Origin: Amoebidium appalachense
Taxonomy: Eukaryota > Ichthyosporea
DNA: 64,000 nucleotides
NCBI GenBank assembly: GCA_963693365.1
Contig: CAVNZM010000016.1
Coordinates: forward strand, 4,526,001-4,590,000
Direction: 5' to 3'
In this document: positions 6,917 to 27,512 of the stretch, piece after piece
Layout of the letters: each line of letters opens with the position of its first letter
Position numbering within the stretch: position 1 is the stretch's first letter
Notes under the pieces: model-generated
What the model saw: the letters and a program-made list of their open reading frames with translations, nothing else
Databases searched by the model: none
Told to the model about the DNA's origin: nothing
Program-made: the position numbers and the translations under genes

Positions 6917-7621
6917 ATGAGTTCTAACATCAAAGATCTAGAAAGGCGCGCTAAAAAAATAGAGACAAGACTCAAGACTTTGGAGGAGGATGCAAAGGTC
7001 CTGCGGGACACCCAGACCCGTTTCGCGTGCGCCCTTGCTAGGCACGCCCGCATGGCTTTAAGCAAGCGCACCACTACAGCAGCAACCGTGGCACCCCCAG
7101 CAGCAACCGTGGCACCCCCTGTCCTGGCAGCGGCACCTGCACTTCGTGCTGGCGAGCATGGCAGCTCCTATCCCGTGGACTTGGCCCCCCAGCCCCTGCA
7201 GCGCTCACGTTTGCACATCACACAGGGGTCCAAGACACGGGAGAAACCACGAAGACAGCAGAAGAGGACACGAGAGGAAGTCAGAAGCTCTGGGTCGGAG
7301 GAGGAGCACCATTCTCCAGTGCCTCCTTGGTTCAACTGGAAGACCTTCACACAGGGGTCCAAGACACGGGAGAAACCACGAAGACAGCAGAAGAGGACAC
7401 GAGAGGAAGTCAAAAGCTCTGGGTCGGAGGTACAGGAGGAAGTGCCTCCTTGGTTCAAGACCTTGCTATGGGGACCTGAGGAGTACTCGTCTTCTGAGGA
7501 GCACTCGTCTTCCGAGTCCAAGACCTTGACACGGGGACAGCAGAAAAGGGCACGAGCCAGTGAAGCCAGCAGCTCTGGGGCGTCTTCCGAGTCTTCAGAC
7601 GGAGATATCAACTGGCCTTGA
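6917..7621 (+). CDS. Coiled-coil, Ser/Arg/Lys-rich protein with internal duplication
   Basis: Encodes 234 residues from M-S-S-N-I-K-D-L-E. Residues 1-45 form a short coiled coil, 50-75 are Ala/Pro/Val repeats (A-A-T-V-A-P-P), then two copies of a basic module starting T-Q-G-S-K-T-R-E-K-P-R-R (about 102-140 and 145-180), each closing with P-P-W-F, and a third partial copy at about 203-211. The tail is a serine/glutamate-rich stretch ending D-I-N-W-P. The repeated modules are identical over about 64 nucleotides, so the duplication is recent or kept by gene conversion. TATAAAAG upstream. No family recognised; the basic modules suggest nucleic-acid binding. Confidence 0.6.
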   Translation: MSSNIKDLERRAKKIETRLKTLEEDAKVLRDTQTRFACALARHARMALSKRTTTAATVAPPAATVAPPVLAAAPALRAGEHGSSYPVDLAPQPLQRSRLHITQGSKTREKPRRQQKRTREEVRSSGSEEEHHSPVPPWFNWKTFTQGSKTREKPRRQQKRTREEVKSSGSEVQEEVPPWFKTLLWGPEEYSSSEEHSSSESKTLTRGQQKRARASEASSSGASSESSDGDINWP

Positions 7622-8734
7622 CACGGTGAAAAAAGGGGCCGCTATTAGAGAGTAGCCTCAGGCTATTCTAGTGCTTGTGTGCAGGTGTACTTAACATTGA
7701 GTGTACTTAGGGTGGGGCTGTGCAGACGTGTACTTAAAGGGTGGGGCTGTGCAGACGTGTACTTAGGATGGTGCAGACGTGTACTTAAAGGGTGGGGCTG
7801 TGCAGACGTGTACTTAAAGGGTGGGGCTGTGCAGACGTGTACTTAGGGCTGTGCAGAGGTGTACTTAGGGTGGTGCAGAGGTGTACTTAGGGTGGTGCAG
7901 AGGTGTACTTAGGGTGGTGCAGACGTGTACTTAGGGTGGTGCAGAGGTGTACTTAGGGTGGTGCAGACGTGTACTTAGGGTGGGGCTGTGCACCACAGTG
8001 TACTTAGGGTGGTGCAGACGTGTACTTAGGGTGGTGCAGAGTGTACTTAGGGTGGTGCAGAGGTGTACTTAGGGCTGTGCAGAGGTGTACTTAGGGTGGT
8101 GCAGAGGTGTACTTAGGGTGGTGCAGAGGTGTACTTAGGGTGGTGCAGACGTGTACTTAGGGTGGTGCAGAGGTGTACTTAGGGTGGTGCAGACGTGTAC
8201 TTAGGGTGGGGCTGTGCACCACAGTGTACTTAGGGTGGTGCAGACGTGTACTTAGGGTGGTGCAGACGTGTACTTAGGGTGGGGCTGTGCACCACAGTGT
8301 ACTTAGGGTGGTGCAGACGTGTACTTAGGTGGGTGTCTTGTGGTGAAAGTAAAGTTTATGGCATACAGGCAGATGTGTGCTTTAAGCCTTAGGGAACTGT
8401 GGGCAGACATGTCAACACTTGGGCCTATGGGTAGACGTGTACACACTTAGTGTATTTGTTTGTGTCTCTCATGGTTATTTTATAGCATGAAGCACTGCAA
8501 AAAATGGTGTATGTTTCCGTGGTCCACGTACACAGAATCCTTTAATATGAACACAAGTGATTGTATAGAAAAAGAGTACGTACGTACATGATAGTCTAGT
8601 CAGATTACAAAGAACAAATCAACTTGGACCGAGTATATTCAAATACAAACTAAAAGAGAAAAGAAACAAATAAATCAAGACCGATCAATTCAAATACAAA
8701 TCAAAAGAGAATGCCACTTAGTCGACCAATCAAA
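7622..8734. repeat. 22-bp minisatellite and flank
   Basis: From about 7684 to 8340 a unit of 22 bases with core GTGTACTTAGGGTGG is repeated roughly 28 times, with longer variants (29 bases, AAAGGGTGGGGCTGTGCAGAC) interspersed in higher-order order. Each regular unit contains TTAGGG. From 8341 to 8734 the sequence is unique and AT-rich; I see no gene there. Confidence 0.85.
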
Positions 8735-9919
8735 TCAGTACATCTCATGCTCATACTGGTCAAACTCTTCCTGGTCAAGATCAATGAGGGGAATTTCTTC
8801 AGTTTGTTTATGTTTGGGTTCAGGTTTGCGGTCATACACGACCGACTCACGATCAGACGCAGATTCGTCATCTGTCATATCATCGAGTACCTGATTTGCC
8901 CGTCGTTTGAGCCGCTTGGGGTTGAATGCTTCATCTGAGTCCCAATCACATTGATCATGGACGCGTTTGGCGGGTGAGGCAGGTGAAGAGACAGACTCAT
9001 TACCACCTGTGTATGCCTTCAAGTTCTTCTCCCGTCGCAGAATCTTCCTTCGGATGCTTTTTATGGTGTTTTGGGCTGCACACACAGCAGCAATGGCCAG
9101 GCCCTCCGCCATTTCATCTTCAGCCGCCTTTGCCTCTTTGACACGCTCTCGAGCATTCTGGAGCTCCCCCCTCACACTAGTTAGCTGTGCATCGAGGTCC
9201 ATCGTATGGTCATGCAACGAAGTCTCAGGTGTTTTGGTGTGCTTGGGCCTGGGCTTAGCGGCAGGGGTGGTCTTGGCAGGAGTGGTCTTGGTGGTAGGGG
9301 TGGTCTTGGCAGGAGTGGTCTTGGTGGTAGGGGTGGTCTTGGCAGGAGTGGTCTTGGTGGTAGGGGTGGTCTTGGCAGGAGTGGTCTTGGCGGCAGGGGT
9401 GGGGGCAGTCACAGGGGCGGTCTTTGCGACAGGGGTGGGGGCAGTCACAGGGGCGGTCTTTGCGACAGGGGTGGGGGCAGTCACAGGGGTGGTCTTTGCG
9501 GCAGGGGGGGGGGCAGTCACAGTGGTGGTGTTGGCGGCAGGGGTGGGGTCAGCAGTCACAGTGGTGGTGTTGGCGGCAATGGTAGTCTTGCGAGGGCCAC
9601 TGAAAATGTAGTTTTCATAGGCCACCTGGCCATCCCGACGGGGTGCTGCAGCCCGTTGCAGGCTGGCAAGCTCGGCCTGCAGGGTCTTGATCTGCTCTTC
9701 GGCTGCCCTCAGTCGTGCCTCTACATCAGAGGGCTGGGGTTGGGGGGGTCGGGGGGTACGCGCAGCATTCTCATTGGTCACTTGACTGCGGAGGCTGGTG
9801 AGGTCGGTGCGGAGGCTGGTGACGTCGGTGTGCAGGGCCGTTAAGCGAGACGAATGGTCCGTGTACAGAAAATCAAAGCGCTTCTGCAGCTGTTGAAGCT
9901 CCTCTTTCCAAGAATCCAT
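8735..9919 (-). CDS. Long coiled-coil/PT-repeat protein, 394 residues
   Basis: Modular protein. Residues 1-52 show an S-L-R/T-x-D-V heptad-like pattern (T-D-V-T-S-L-R-T-D-L-T-S-L-R). Residues 63-92 are a second coiled coil. Residues 112-228 are a low-complexity Pro/Thr/Ala/Lys repeat made of P-V-T-A-P-T-P-V-A-K-T and T-T-P-A-K-T-T-P-T-T-K units. Residues 240-300 are a third coiled coil. The C-terminus is acidic with a K-R-L-K-R-R nuclear-localisation-like cluster (335-340) and ends E-H-E-M-Y. The trimer-type heptads plus extended PT spacer recall fibre or stalk proteins, but the nuclear-type basic cluster argues for a DNA-associated role; both are inference. The minus-strand TATA box is at 10015-10022. 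Confidence 0.65.
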   Translation of the reverse strand: MDSWKEELQQLQKRFDFLYTDHSSRLTALHTDVTSLRTDLTSLRSQVTNENAARTPRPPQPQPSDVEARLRAAEEQIKTLQAELASLQRAAAPRRDGQVAYENYIFSGPRKTTIAANTTTVTADPTPAANTTTVTAPPPAAKTTPVTAPTPVAKTAPVTAPTPVAKTAPVTAPTPAAKTTPAKTTPTTKTTPAKTTPTTKTTPAKTTPTTKTTPAKTTPAAKPRPKHTKTPETSLHDHTMDLDAQLTSVRGELQNARERVKEAKAAEDEMAEGLAIAAVCAAQNTIKSIRRKILRREKNLKAYTGGNESVSSPASPAKRVHDQCDWDSDEAFNPKRLKRRANQVLDDMTDDESASDRESVVYDRKPEPKHKQTEEIPLIDLDQEEFDQYEHEMY

Positions 9920-10014
9920 GTTTCGTGTGAGTGTTTGAAAAACAAGTTTGTTGTGTGTCGCCTTTTACTATTGAGTGTCAGTGTTGAAATGAGTGAATGT
10001 GACCGTGTGTGCTG

Positions 10015-10022
10015 CTTTTATA
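10015..10022 (-). promoter_or_regulatory. TATA box in shared motif GGCATATAAAAGC
   Basis: Minus-strand TATAAAAG about 100 bases upstream of the ATG at 9919, in the same 13-base context as the promoter at 6821-6833. Confidence 0.6.
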
Positions 10023-10131
10023 TGCCACGGTACAAAGCAGCTTACAGCAATGGTGCCAAGGCTCAATGGGATAGATCTCTCCAATCAACGGTCATTGTCA
10101 CTCAAACGGCCTTGATGGTTGGCAAAGTATC

Positions 10132-10212
10132 ACGTCTAAGCTTGATGAAAACAAACCCGTGGCTGCTAACCATTGGCCGGGTATAGATCTAACCAAAAAA
10201 GGAAGGCACAAC
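10132..10212 (-). repeat. Unique part of the right inverted-repeat arm
   Basis: Reverse complement of about 5468-5549 with near identity, starting at the shared ACGTCTAAG and running into the 92-bp array. Inside this point (towards 10131) the two arms diverge abruptly. Confidence 0.85.
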
Positions 10213-10911
10213 AAATTGGTGCCTGCACACGGAGCATGCCTATAGGCTGTTTAGACACCACACGTGTAGGGCGCTGCCTCTTGGCACCAACCAGAAGAGG
10301 GTAGAAATTGGTGCCTGCACACGGAGCATGCCTATAGGCTGTTTAGACACCACACGTGTAGGGCGCTGCCTCTTGGCACCAACCAGAAGAGGGTAGAAAT
10401 TGGTGCCTGCACACGGAGCATGCCTATAGGCTGTTTAGACACCACACGTGTAGGGCGCTGCCTCTTGGCACCAACCAGAAGAGGGTAGAAATTGGTGCCT
10501 GCACACGGAGCATGCCTATAGGCTGTTTAGACACCACACGTGTAGGGCGCTGCCTCTTGGCACCAACCAGAAGAGGGTAGAAATTGGTGCCTGCACACGG
10601 AGCATGCCTATAGGCTGTTTAGACACCACACGTGTAGGGCGCTGCCTCTTGGCACCAACCAGAAGAGGGTAGAAATTGGTGCCTGCACACGGAGCATGCC
10701 TATAGGCTGTTTAGACACCACACGTGTAGGGCGCTGCCTCTTGGCACCAACCAGAAGAGGGTAGAAATTGGTGCCTGCACACGGAGCATGCCTATAGGCT
10801 GTTTAGACACCACACGTGTAGGGCGCTGCCTCTTGGCACCAACCAGAAGAGGGTAGAAATTGGTGCCTGCACACGGAGCATGCCTATAGGCTGTTTAGAC
10901 ACCACACGTGT
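10213..10911 (-). repeat. Tandem array of a 92-bp unit (7.6 copies)
   Basis: Copies begin at 10213, 10305, 10397, 10489, 10581, 10673, 10765 and 10857, exactly 92 bases apart and essentially identical. The last copy is cut at about 10911. The unit contains CACACGTGT and GCATGCCTATAGGC palindromic words. The left arm at 5341-5470 holds about 1.6 divergent copies in the opposite orientation. There are no variable spacers, so this is not a CRISPR array. Confidence 0.95.
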
Positions 10912-12449
10912 TGTGGCTTCTGCCTTTATCACCCACACACCCACACGTGCCAACATACACTATCCTCCCCGTGAGTGGCATGCCAGTCTCCCCAGCCCCC
11001 CTGCCCCCCTGCCCCCCTGCCCCCCTGCTCCCCTGCCACATGCACACCCACACACTGGGTGCCCCCCCTGCTCCCCTGCCTCCCGGAACCAGGCCCCCCA
11101 GTGGTGGCATTCCAACACGTGCATGCTAGAAGATCGTGCTACATGAACAAATGGTCTTAACTCAGCCATACATGGGGGATAGCCATGGTTCCCCCACTCT
11201 CCCCAGCCTCCTGTGCACGTGTGCCTCCCCCGACCCCCTGCCTCCCCTGCACGTGTGCCCCCCCTGCTGCCGGAACCACGGCCCCCAGTGGTGGCAGTGA
11301 GTGTCCCCCCTGCCTCCCCTGCACGTGTGCCCCCCCTGCTGCCGGAACCACGGCCCCCAGTGGTGGCAGTGAGTGTCCCCCCTGCCTCCCCTGCACGTGT
11401 GCCCCCCCTGCCTCCCCTGCCTCCCGGAACCACGCCCCGGCGCAGTGGCAGCTATTTTTAGATATAGAGATTCCATGGCCACATGGCCAGATGGCCAGAT
11501 CATTTTGCTCACCGTTTTATCCCGTTTTATCCACCTTTTTCCACACACTGAATTTGACCTGGCCATCTGGCCATCTGGGTAGAGACCGTTTTCTGTTCTG
11601 ATATTGGAGAACTGTCTGATAGTGATAGCAAATGTCATTCGAAGAACAATCGGGAAACCCCGTGGTGTGACAACCAATCAGAATGAAGCAACTTTACTAG
11701 GCACCGACCAATCGGGCCTCTGCTTTCGATTGATATCTTTGTAATCAAGACCCTGCTCTTTACTAACTCTTCAACCAACACCCAATGGGAGAGTCTAGTT
11801 CCAGATAAGGAAGATAGTCGGTCAAGATGGAGTCTATGGAGTTTGTGAAGATGTCATCCACAAGAAGAAAGCATCGAAGGTGTGGAGATTGAAGAAGAGG
11901 GGGGAAGAAAAAGCAAATATAAAGACTATTTCGGTTGGTTGTCATCACCACTACGTGCCTAGCCATTTTAGGTTATCAACACTGAGAGAAGTTGGAAAAA
12001 ACGGATCCACGCAATTCAAAACTCGCACTTAGAAAAGACGTCAAAAAAAACGAACACAAGCATACAGCCTTCTACTGTCTTCATAAAACAAATCACCACT
12101 TATATGTTACAGGACATACCGCCAATGAAAATTTTCACACTTCTTCCCTGTTGCGTGAACACACAGTTCGTATATGTAACCAAACCCTCGTTTGCATATG
12201 CACTACATACGTATATGTTCCAAGTGTTCAGGTGAATACATGCTTGCTGTTCCTACCGGTACAAATGTACGTGCATGTGATATATCCGCATATGTTCGAT
12301 GGGTACAAAAGAACATGGGGGAAAAGATGGAGACAAGCGCGATGAGGAGAAAGTGGGGGAGGGGCGGGAAGGGGGGGGGGTCTAGTTGTCGAATGTGTGG
12401 TGTTTGTGAAAGAGTGTGTCGGAGGCATCTGCAACAAGGGCACACTACG

Positions 12450-12542
<93 letters not shown>

Positions 12543-12576
12543 TGTGTGTGCACGTGTTTGCTTACTGGCCCCCCTA
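10912..12576. repeat. Gene-free boundary zone: 72-bp C-rich repeats, hairpin, then (GT)n
   Basis: From about 11220 to 11430 a C-rich unit of 72 bases (core GCCGGAACCACGGCCCCCAG, at 11269 and 11341) is repeated a little over twice. An inverted repeat built of CCAGATGGCCAGAT (11487-11500 and 11565-11578) can form a hairpin with a 64-base loop. From 11600 to 12340 the sequence is AT-rich and unique, with no gene seen. A (GT)n tract of about 100 bases at 12452-12550 marks the start of microsatellite-rich DNA just beyond the end of the next gene. Confidence 0.6.
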
Positions 12577-22235
<9,659 letters not shown>

Positions 22236-23009
22236 TTTCGAGGATTATTTCAAAGTACGTGTTGCAACAGTGCAAACAGTGACCTGCATGGGTGCAGAGA
22301 TGTTAGTCTTTGTTATACACAAACACGGTTTATCTTGGTTAGGGGTTGTAAGTGCAAGAGATTTTGCCCTTTCTGCTGAATTATGAATAGATTTATCAGA
22401 GGAGTTATTTGTGTTCGTGTTATTGTGTTTATGTCGAAGTGTTAGTTTTATTGTGTTAGTGTTCTTGTGTTTATTGTGTTAGTGTTGTTGTGTTTGTGTT
22501 CTTGGGTTTATGTTACTGTGTTAGTGCTTATATGCATCAGAATGGGAACCCTTTTCATAACAAAAGTAAAAGGTACACGCCTTCCCGTTTTAACAAGAAA
22601 CAATAAGTTACGGTGCATTTGAGTTGTGGGCATTGAAAGAAACATTTCTAGATCAGTTACTAAGGCGTGCAGTGATTCTCAGATGAGATTTGAACGTAAG
22701 GAAGTTTCAAAACACCTAAAAGAGCGTGAATGAGACAGTAGGGTTACAAACACAAAGAATTGAAACCAACAAACAACACGGGATGTTAGCATGAAAAAAC
22801 GGAAGGTGCTGAGAGGGGCAGGCAGTCACAGATAAGCAGCCACAACTCTCCGAAAACATCTTCAAAAACAGACTAGCCTCAAAAAGGCAAGCACTTGTAT
22901 CCCAAGCACTCATCGCAAGTAAAAAAAATCCAAATAATTATGTTCGGATCAGGATACGGTTGTAATCGGTAGTGTGTTTTTTGGTGGCGGGTGGTGGGTG
23001 TCTATCACG

Positions 23010-23057
<48 letters not shown>

Positions 23058-24480
23058 CGTGGTGGGAGAAAGAGAAAAGGGGGAGGAGGGGGGGAGGGAG
23101 GGGCGGAGGGGAGGGTCATATCGCGTTGGAGAACACAAAGGGCACACCTGAAGACGAACAACACAGTGCATGTTCTTTACGAAAGGCCGCGCAGAAAGAG
23201 AGAGTATGCTTCATTTGTAGAGCCATCCCCCAGAGGACCCATCTCATCTACCCGAGGGAGAGGGGGGGAGGGGGGGGGGGGGGGGTAGGGTTGTTCCAAA
23301 ACAGGTTCATGAAAGAAAGCTAACCAGCGGGAGGCGGGAAAGACACAAACGCATGCCCTATACTACCTTCTTGGGCGGACGGTGATGGGTGATTTTTTAA
23401 GGGGAAGCACCCTTTTTCCTTTAGCCTCGAGTCTTCAGGCTTCGAACTGCTTTTTGTTTGTTCAAGACCTTCAGCAGCACCCACATGCTTGTTCCCCCCA
23501 TACTTCAGTCTTGGGGTCTTGTGATCCTCGTCGGATTCCTTGATTTCGGGGTTTTTGGTTTTTATGCGGCTGCCTGGACTTTTTCAAGTGCTGAAGGTGT
23601 GCGCATGCACATTGAACATGCCATGGCCATGCAGTGCTATGCAATGCACACTTAGGAGACAAGATAAAGGCTTTAGAAGTTAGCCAATGATGCATGAACG
23701 CCATATGGAAATCACACATTTCTTCGGCGACGAGCAGGGTGTTTTCAACTACGTATGCTGTATTGTGTCAATCTCGAGTCTGACCAATGCATATATGTGT
23801 GGGGAGTGTGTGGCGCGCCGTGCTGAAAACGTAAATCCACACCTGCACACGAGGGGCTGCTCACGTGCTCCCACCGTCTCCCAAATTATAGAATGTTGAC
23901 ATTATATACATATTATATTATTTAGCTGTTTTAGTACTAAGTAAACAACTGTAGGTATGGTTTGATAATTTTTCTTCTTCTTTTGACTCGGGTTTATTAA
24001 TCCGTTGATGAAGGCAACGTGCAGCCACAGGCTACATAACCACCAATAGAACTGAAAAAGCCAAAGCTACGAAATAAAAATAAAGCGACAGGTGACAAAG
24101 GACACCAGCGGGCAAAACCTTAAGTGTACGTGTATGCGTGAAACTAGTTTGCTCCACTAGTCATATGCATCAATGTTGACCAGACCACACTCCGCAAGAA
24201 GACATCATTACTGCTCCTTCACAACAGGCCTCCCTCAAATTCTATCGAGGCACAGCAAGCAAGTCAGCCTCTAAAAGAGCAATGCAGACCAAATCTGAGC
24301 TAAAAAACAATCCCAACGGGCCCGGCTCCTAGATAACCCGGAGAAACTGCATCTAGATCTCTGATAAGGTGGCCTAGTTGTGGCAGGACACACAGAAAAA
24401 CACAATTACAGAATGCATGCAAGCAAACCCGGTCATTGCCATACGACTGGAGGCTAAGGACTGGCAGTCACTTGGAAAGC
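22236..24480. other. Intergenic region upstream of PITP; minisatellite, no gene supported
   Basis: At 22400-22530 there is a TGTGTTAGTGTT-type minisatellite. A diverged copy of the intronic repeat family lies at about 23110-23250 next to (GT)n and poly-G. Remaining sequence is unique and AT-rich; the few short frames have no promoter, splice or composition support. Confidence 0.5.
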
Positions 24481-24947
24481 TCCCCGACGACCAAGTCGCC
24501 GCCCCTCCACTCACGCAGCGCAGAAGTAGCTGAAGAAGTTGCAGCAGCCCACCGCCAACAGGTCGCGTAGAAGCGTAGACAGCGTGTAGAAGTTACCATA
24601 GGTTGCAGTGGACCACCAAGCGTTGAAGAAACCACTTCTCAAGCGAGAAACTCCGCGAAAGGGAGATGCCCCCACACTCTCACAGCATGAATACACCAGG
24701 CCACACCACACACACGCTGCAGTCACGTTCCCCTGAGTGGGACTCCCTCCCACCACAAAAAGAAGAAACGAAAGCCTTTATATACATGCCACGGTGAAGA
24801 ATCGGGGAAAAAAAGTTGACGTGACAGCTAAGAGATCGAAGTGAAAGTGAAGTCCCACAAAAAGAAGAAACGAAAGCCTTTATATACCTGCCATGGTGAA
24901 GAATCGGGAAAAAAAGTTGACGTACAGCTAAGAGATCGAAGTGAAAT
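24481..24947 (-). promoter_or_regulatory. Duplicated TATA-containing promoter-like block with possible short transcript
   Basis: A block of about 90 bases is present twice, about 102 bases apart (around 24757-24850 and 24859-24947). Each contains minus-strand TATATAAAG (24776-24784 and 24878-24886). An open frame of about 80 codons follows on the minus strand down to 24511 (ending F-S-Y-F-C-A-A), but it has no in-frame ATG. Either a spliced or non-coding transcript starts here, or the promoter is a relic. Confidence 0.35.
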
Positions 24948-25630
24948 TGATAATGTGATAATTTAGAGTTTAGGAAGACGTTGATCTTTTCCTGGAATGT
25001 GCGCTTGGCTTTTGTGATTGGCGGCCCTGGAATGCAACGACAGTGGCTATTGTCCGCAACCAATCACATCTCGAGGACGGCGTGCTAGCAACCAGCCATG
25101 GCCCATGGGCAGGAACATAAATAGAGCTCTTTATGTGCTTCTACTGAGTCATTTTAGAAGGGGAAAAGGAGGCACGTTACACATATCTAAGCCATGATAT
25201 CTCCTTTCAATAAATACTGAAATACACGATGTTGTTGTAACGGCATACTGTAGCTATAGATCGAACACATATACTGTATTCAGCTCACCCCGGAAGGTCC
25301 CCGGCCGCGGCTGCGCAGCCTGTCAGTGAGCTGCCGTGGCCTGAGTGACGCTTGGCAGACACGCGTACGGACACTTTCACGTTCACATTGCATACAAGCA
25401 CATGTTCAAACATATCAAAGTAAAGCGTCTCTCTGTCTCTTTCAGGCTCTCTCTCTTTCTCACTCGAGCTCTCTCCCTCGCCCCCCCCCCCCCCCCCCCC
25501 CTCTCCCTCTCCCCCCATTCTCTCCCTCCCTCCCTCCCTCTCTCCCTCTCTTTTCTCAGAGCCTCTCTCTCTCTCTCTGTGTGTGTGTGTCTCTCTCTCC
25601 CCCTCTCTCGCCCTATATATATATAGAAAT

Positions 25631-25692
<62 letters not shown>

Positions 25693-25724
25693 CCTCTCTT
25701 TCTCTGTCTCTCTCTTTCTCTCTG

Positions 25725-25794
<70 letters not shown>

Positions 25795-25795
25795 G

Positions 25796-25890
<95 letters not shown>

Positions 25891-26028
25891 CCCCCCCCCC
25901 CCGCCCCCTCCCCCCCCCCCCTCCCCCCCTTCCCGAGTCTCTGTCTCCTTGTCTCTCTCTCAGGACACACATCACCCGCACACCGTGGCCCCTGCGCACG
26001 GGTAAACGTGCACAGGCCGTGCTGGTGA

Positions 26029-26064
<36 letters not shown>

Positions 26065-26106
26065 CGTGCGTGCGTGTGTGTGTATTTGTGCGCGTGCGCG
26101 TTTGTC

Positions 26107-26190
<84 letters not shown>

Positions 26191-26345
26191 GCGTGTGTGT
26201 GTGTGTATGTGTGTGTGTGTGTGTGCATGTGTGTGTGTGTGTTCGTATTCGTGTGTGTGTGTATGTGCGTGCGGGCACTAGGTGTGTGTGTTTGTGTTTG
26301 TGTATACAGTGTGTTGCGTGAGGTTTTTTCAAAGTTTTTTTTTTT

Positions 26346-26389
<44 letters not shown>

Positions 26390-27421
26390 TATCGCATTGA
26401 AATCCCCGACCTTGTGCCTGCAGAACACACCGACTTCTTCTTAGTTCTTTGCACCCGTATGTGACCATTTTCAAGTTAATCAGAGGGTAATAAGTTAAAC
26501 ATACAATTGTGTTAATGGGTTGTTTGCAAGGGAAAACTCTAAGCGTGTGCTACAAGAATGTGCGCAATCGTGAGCTCGGATATTCCGAATACCAGTTTCA
26601 CAGCCTAAAAAGGCGGCAGCGAGGACGCCGTTGGGTTTTTTCTTTAGAGCAAACCGTTTATTTGTAGTTCATTCTTACAGCTCCTGTTCATGGTGTATTA
26701 TGATGGACATCTACAGTCACGGTGTGGTGTGACTCAAGCACACGCGGTTGAGAATCCCTACCCTATGAACCAATGATATGGATGTAATGATTACCATATA
26801 TCATATAGCCTAGCTGAGCCCTGATCCCAGAGTACATGTATAACCGTCACTCCTGAGCGGGTCTCAGTTGTCAGTTGAGATCAGTTGGACACAGGCACAC
26901 ATGAGGTCTTGCATTAAAGATGGGTCACAGGTTGAGACATAACCCGAGACTCCATTAAAAGCCACATACTGTACACAGACCACCACAGAGAACCCACCGA
27001 GTACATTTACACATACAACATAACACACGGCATGCTTTTTCTTGCATGCACTTACACACCAATCATGATTGGTTTTTACCACACCCTACTCGGATTACAT
27101 TTACACATTCCTACAATTGCAACGGTGACATACTCCGAAGTTCATTGCCTCAAAAACATTCTATCCTTGTATTGTGTGTGATACAAACATGACGTGGATC
27201 CAGACAAAAAACGGCATTCAGACAGACCAAATTAAGAATTAATTCGACTGACAGGACGATAGTTAATCCTGATGCTTCTTACTCAAACTGCTTAATCATA
27301 TATACCACAGCTGCAAACATTTTTGTTACGTTGTTGTGTACAAACCGCATATCCACATTTCGGTACCACCAAATATGCATAGGCTTTACATACCCGCACC
27401 GTGAATCCCCCCCCCCCTCCC

Positions 27422-27452
<31 letters not shown>

Positions 27453-27512
27453 AAAAAAAGGAGGAAGACGAAGAAGAAAAATCATAACTTCTTGTGACGT
27501 GAAATGTGATTA
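24948..27512. repeat. Intergenic microsatellite block
   Basis: (CT)n dominates 25439-25890, poly-C 25890-25930, (GT)n 26035-26270, poly-T/poly-G 26336-26390. Flanks at 25080-25300 and 26400-27270 are unique; a TATA-like ATAAATAG is at about 25119. A piece at 25963-26001 has splice-like ends (TCAG before, GTAAAC after) but no partner exon was found. No gene is supported. Confidence 0.6.

Noticed and set aside
7684-8340. Telomere repeat array
   Set aside because: TTAGGG occurs once per 22-base unit, not as a hexamer array, and coding DNA lies on both sides.
9206-9844. Gly-rich and Val/Gly-rich frames on the plus strand
   Set aside because: They are reverse frames of the PT/AK repeat of the 394-residue gene.
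10213-10911. CRISPR-like repeat array
   Set aside because: 92-bp units are contiguous without variable spacers, and the host is eukaryotic.
24511-24756. 81-codon minus-strand frame
   Set aside because: No in-frame ATG; kept only as part of the promoter-like block.
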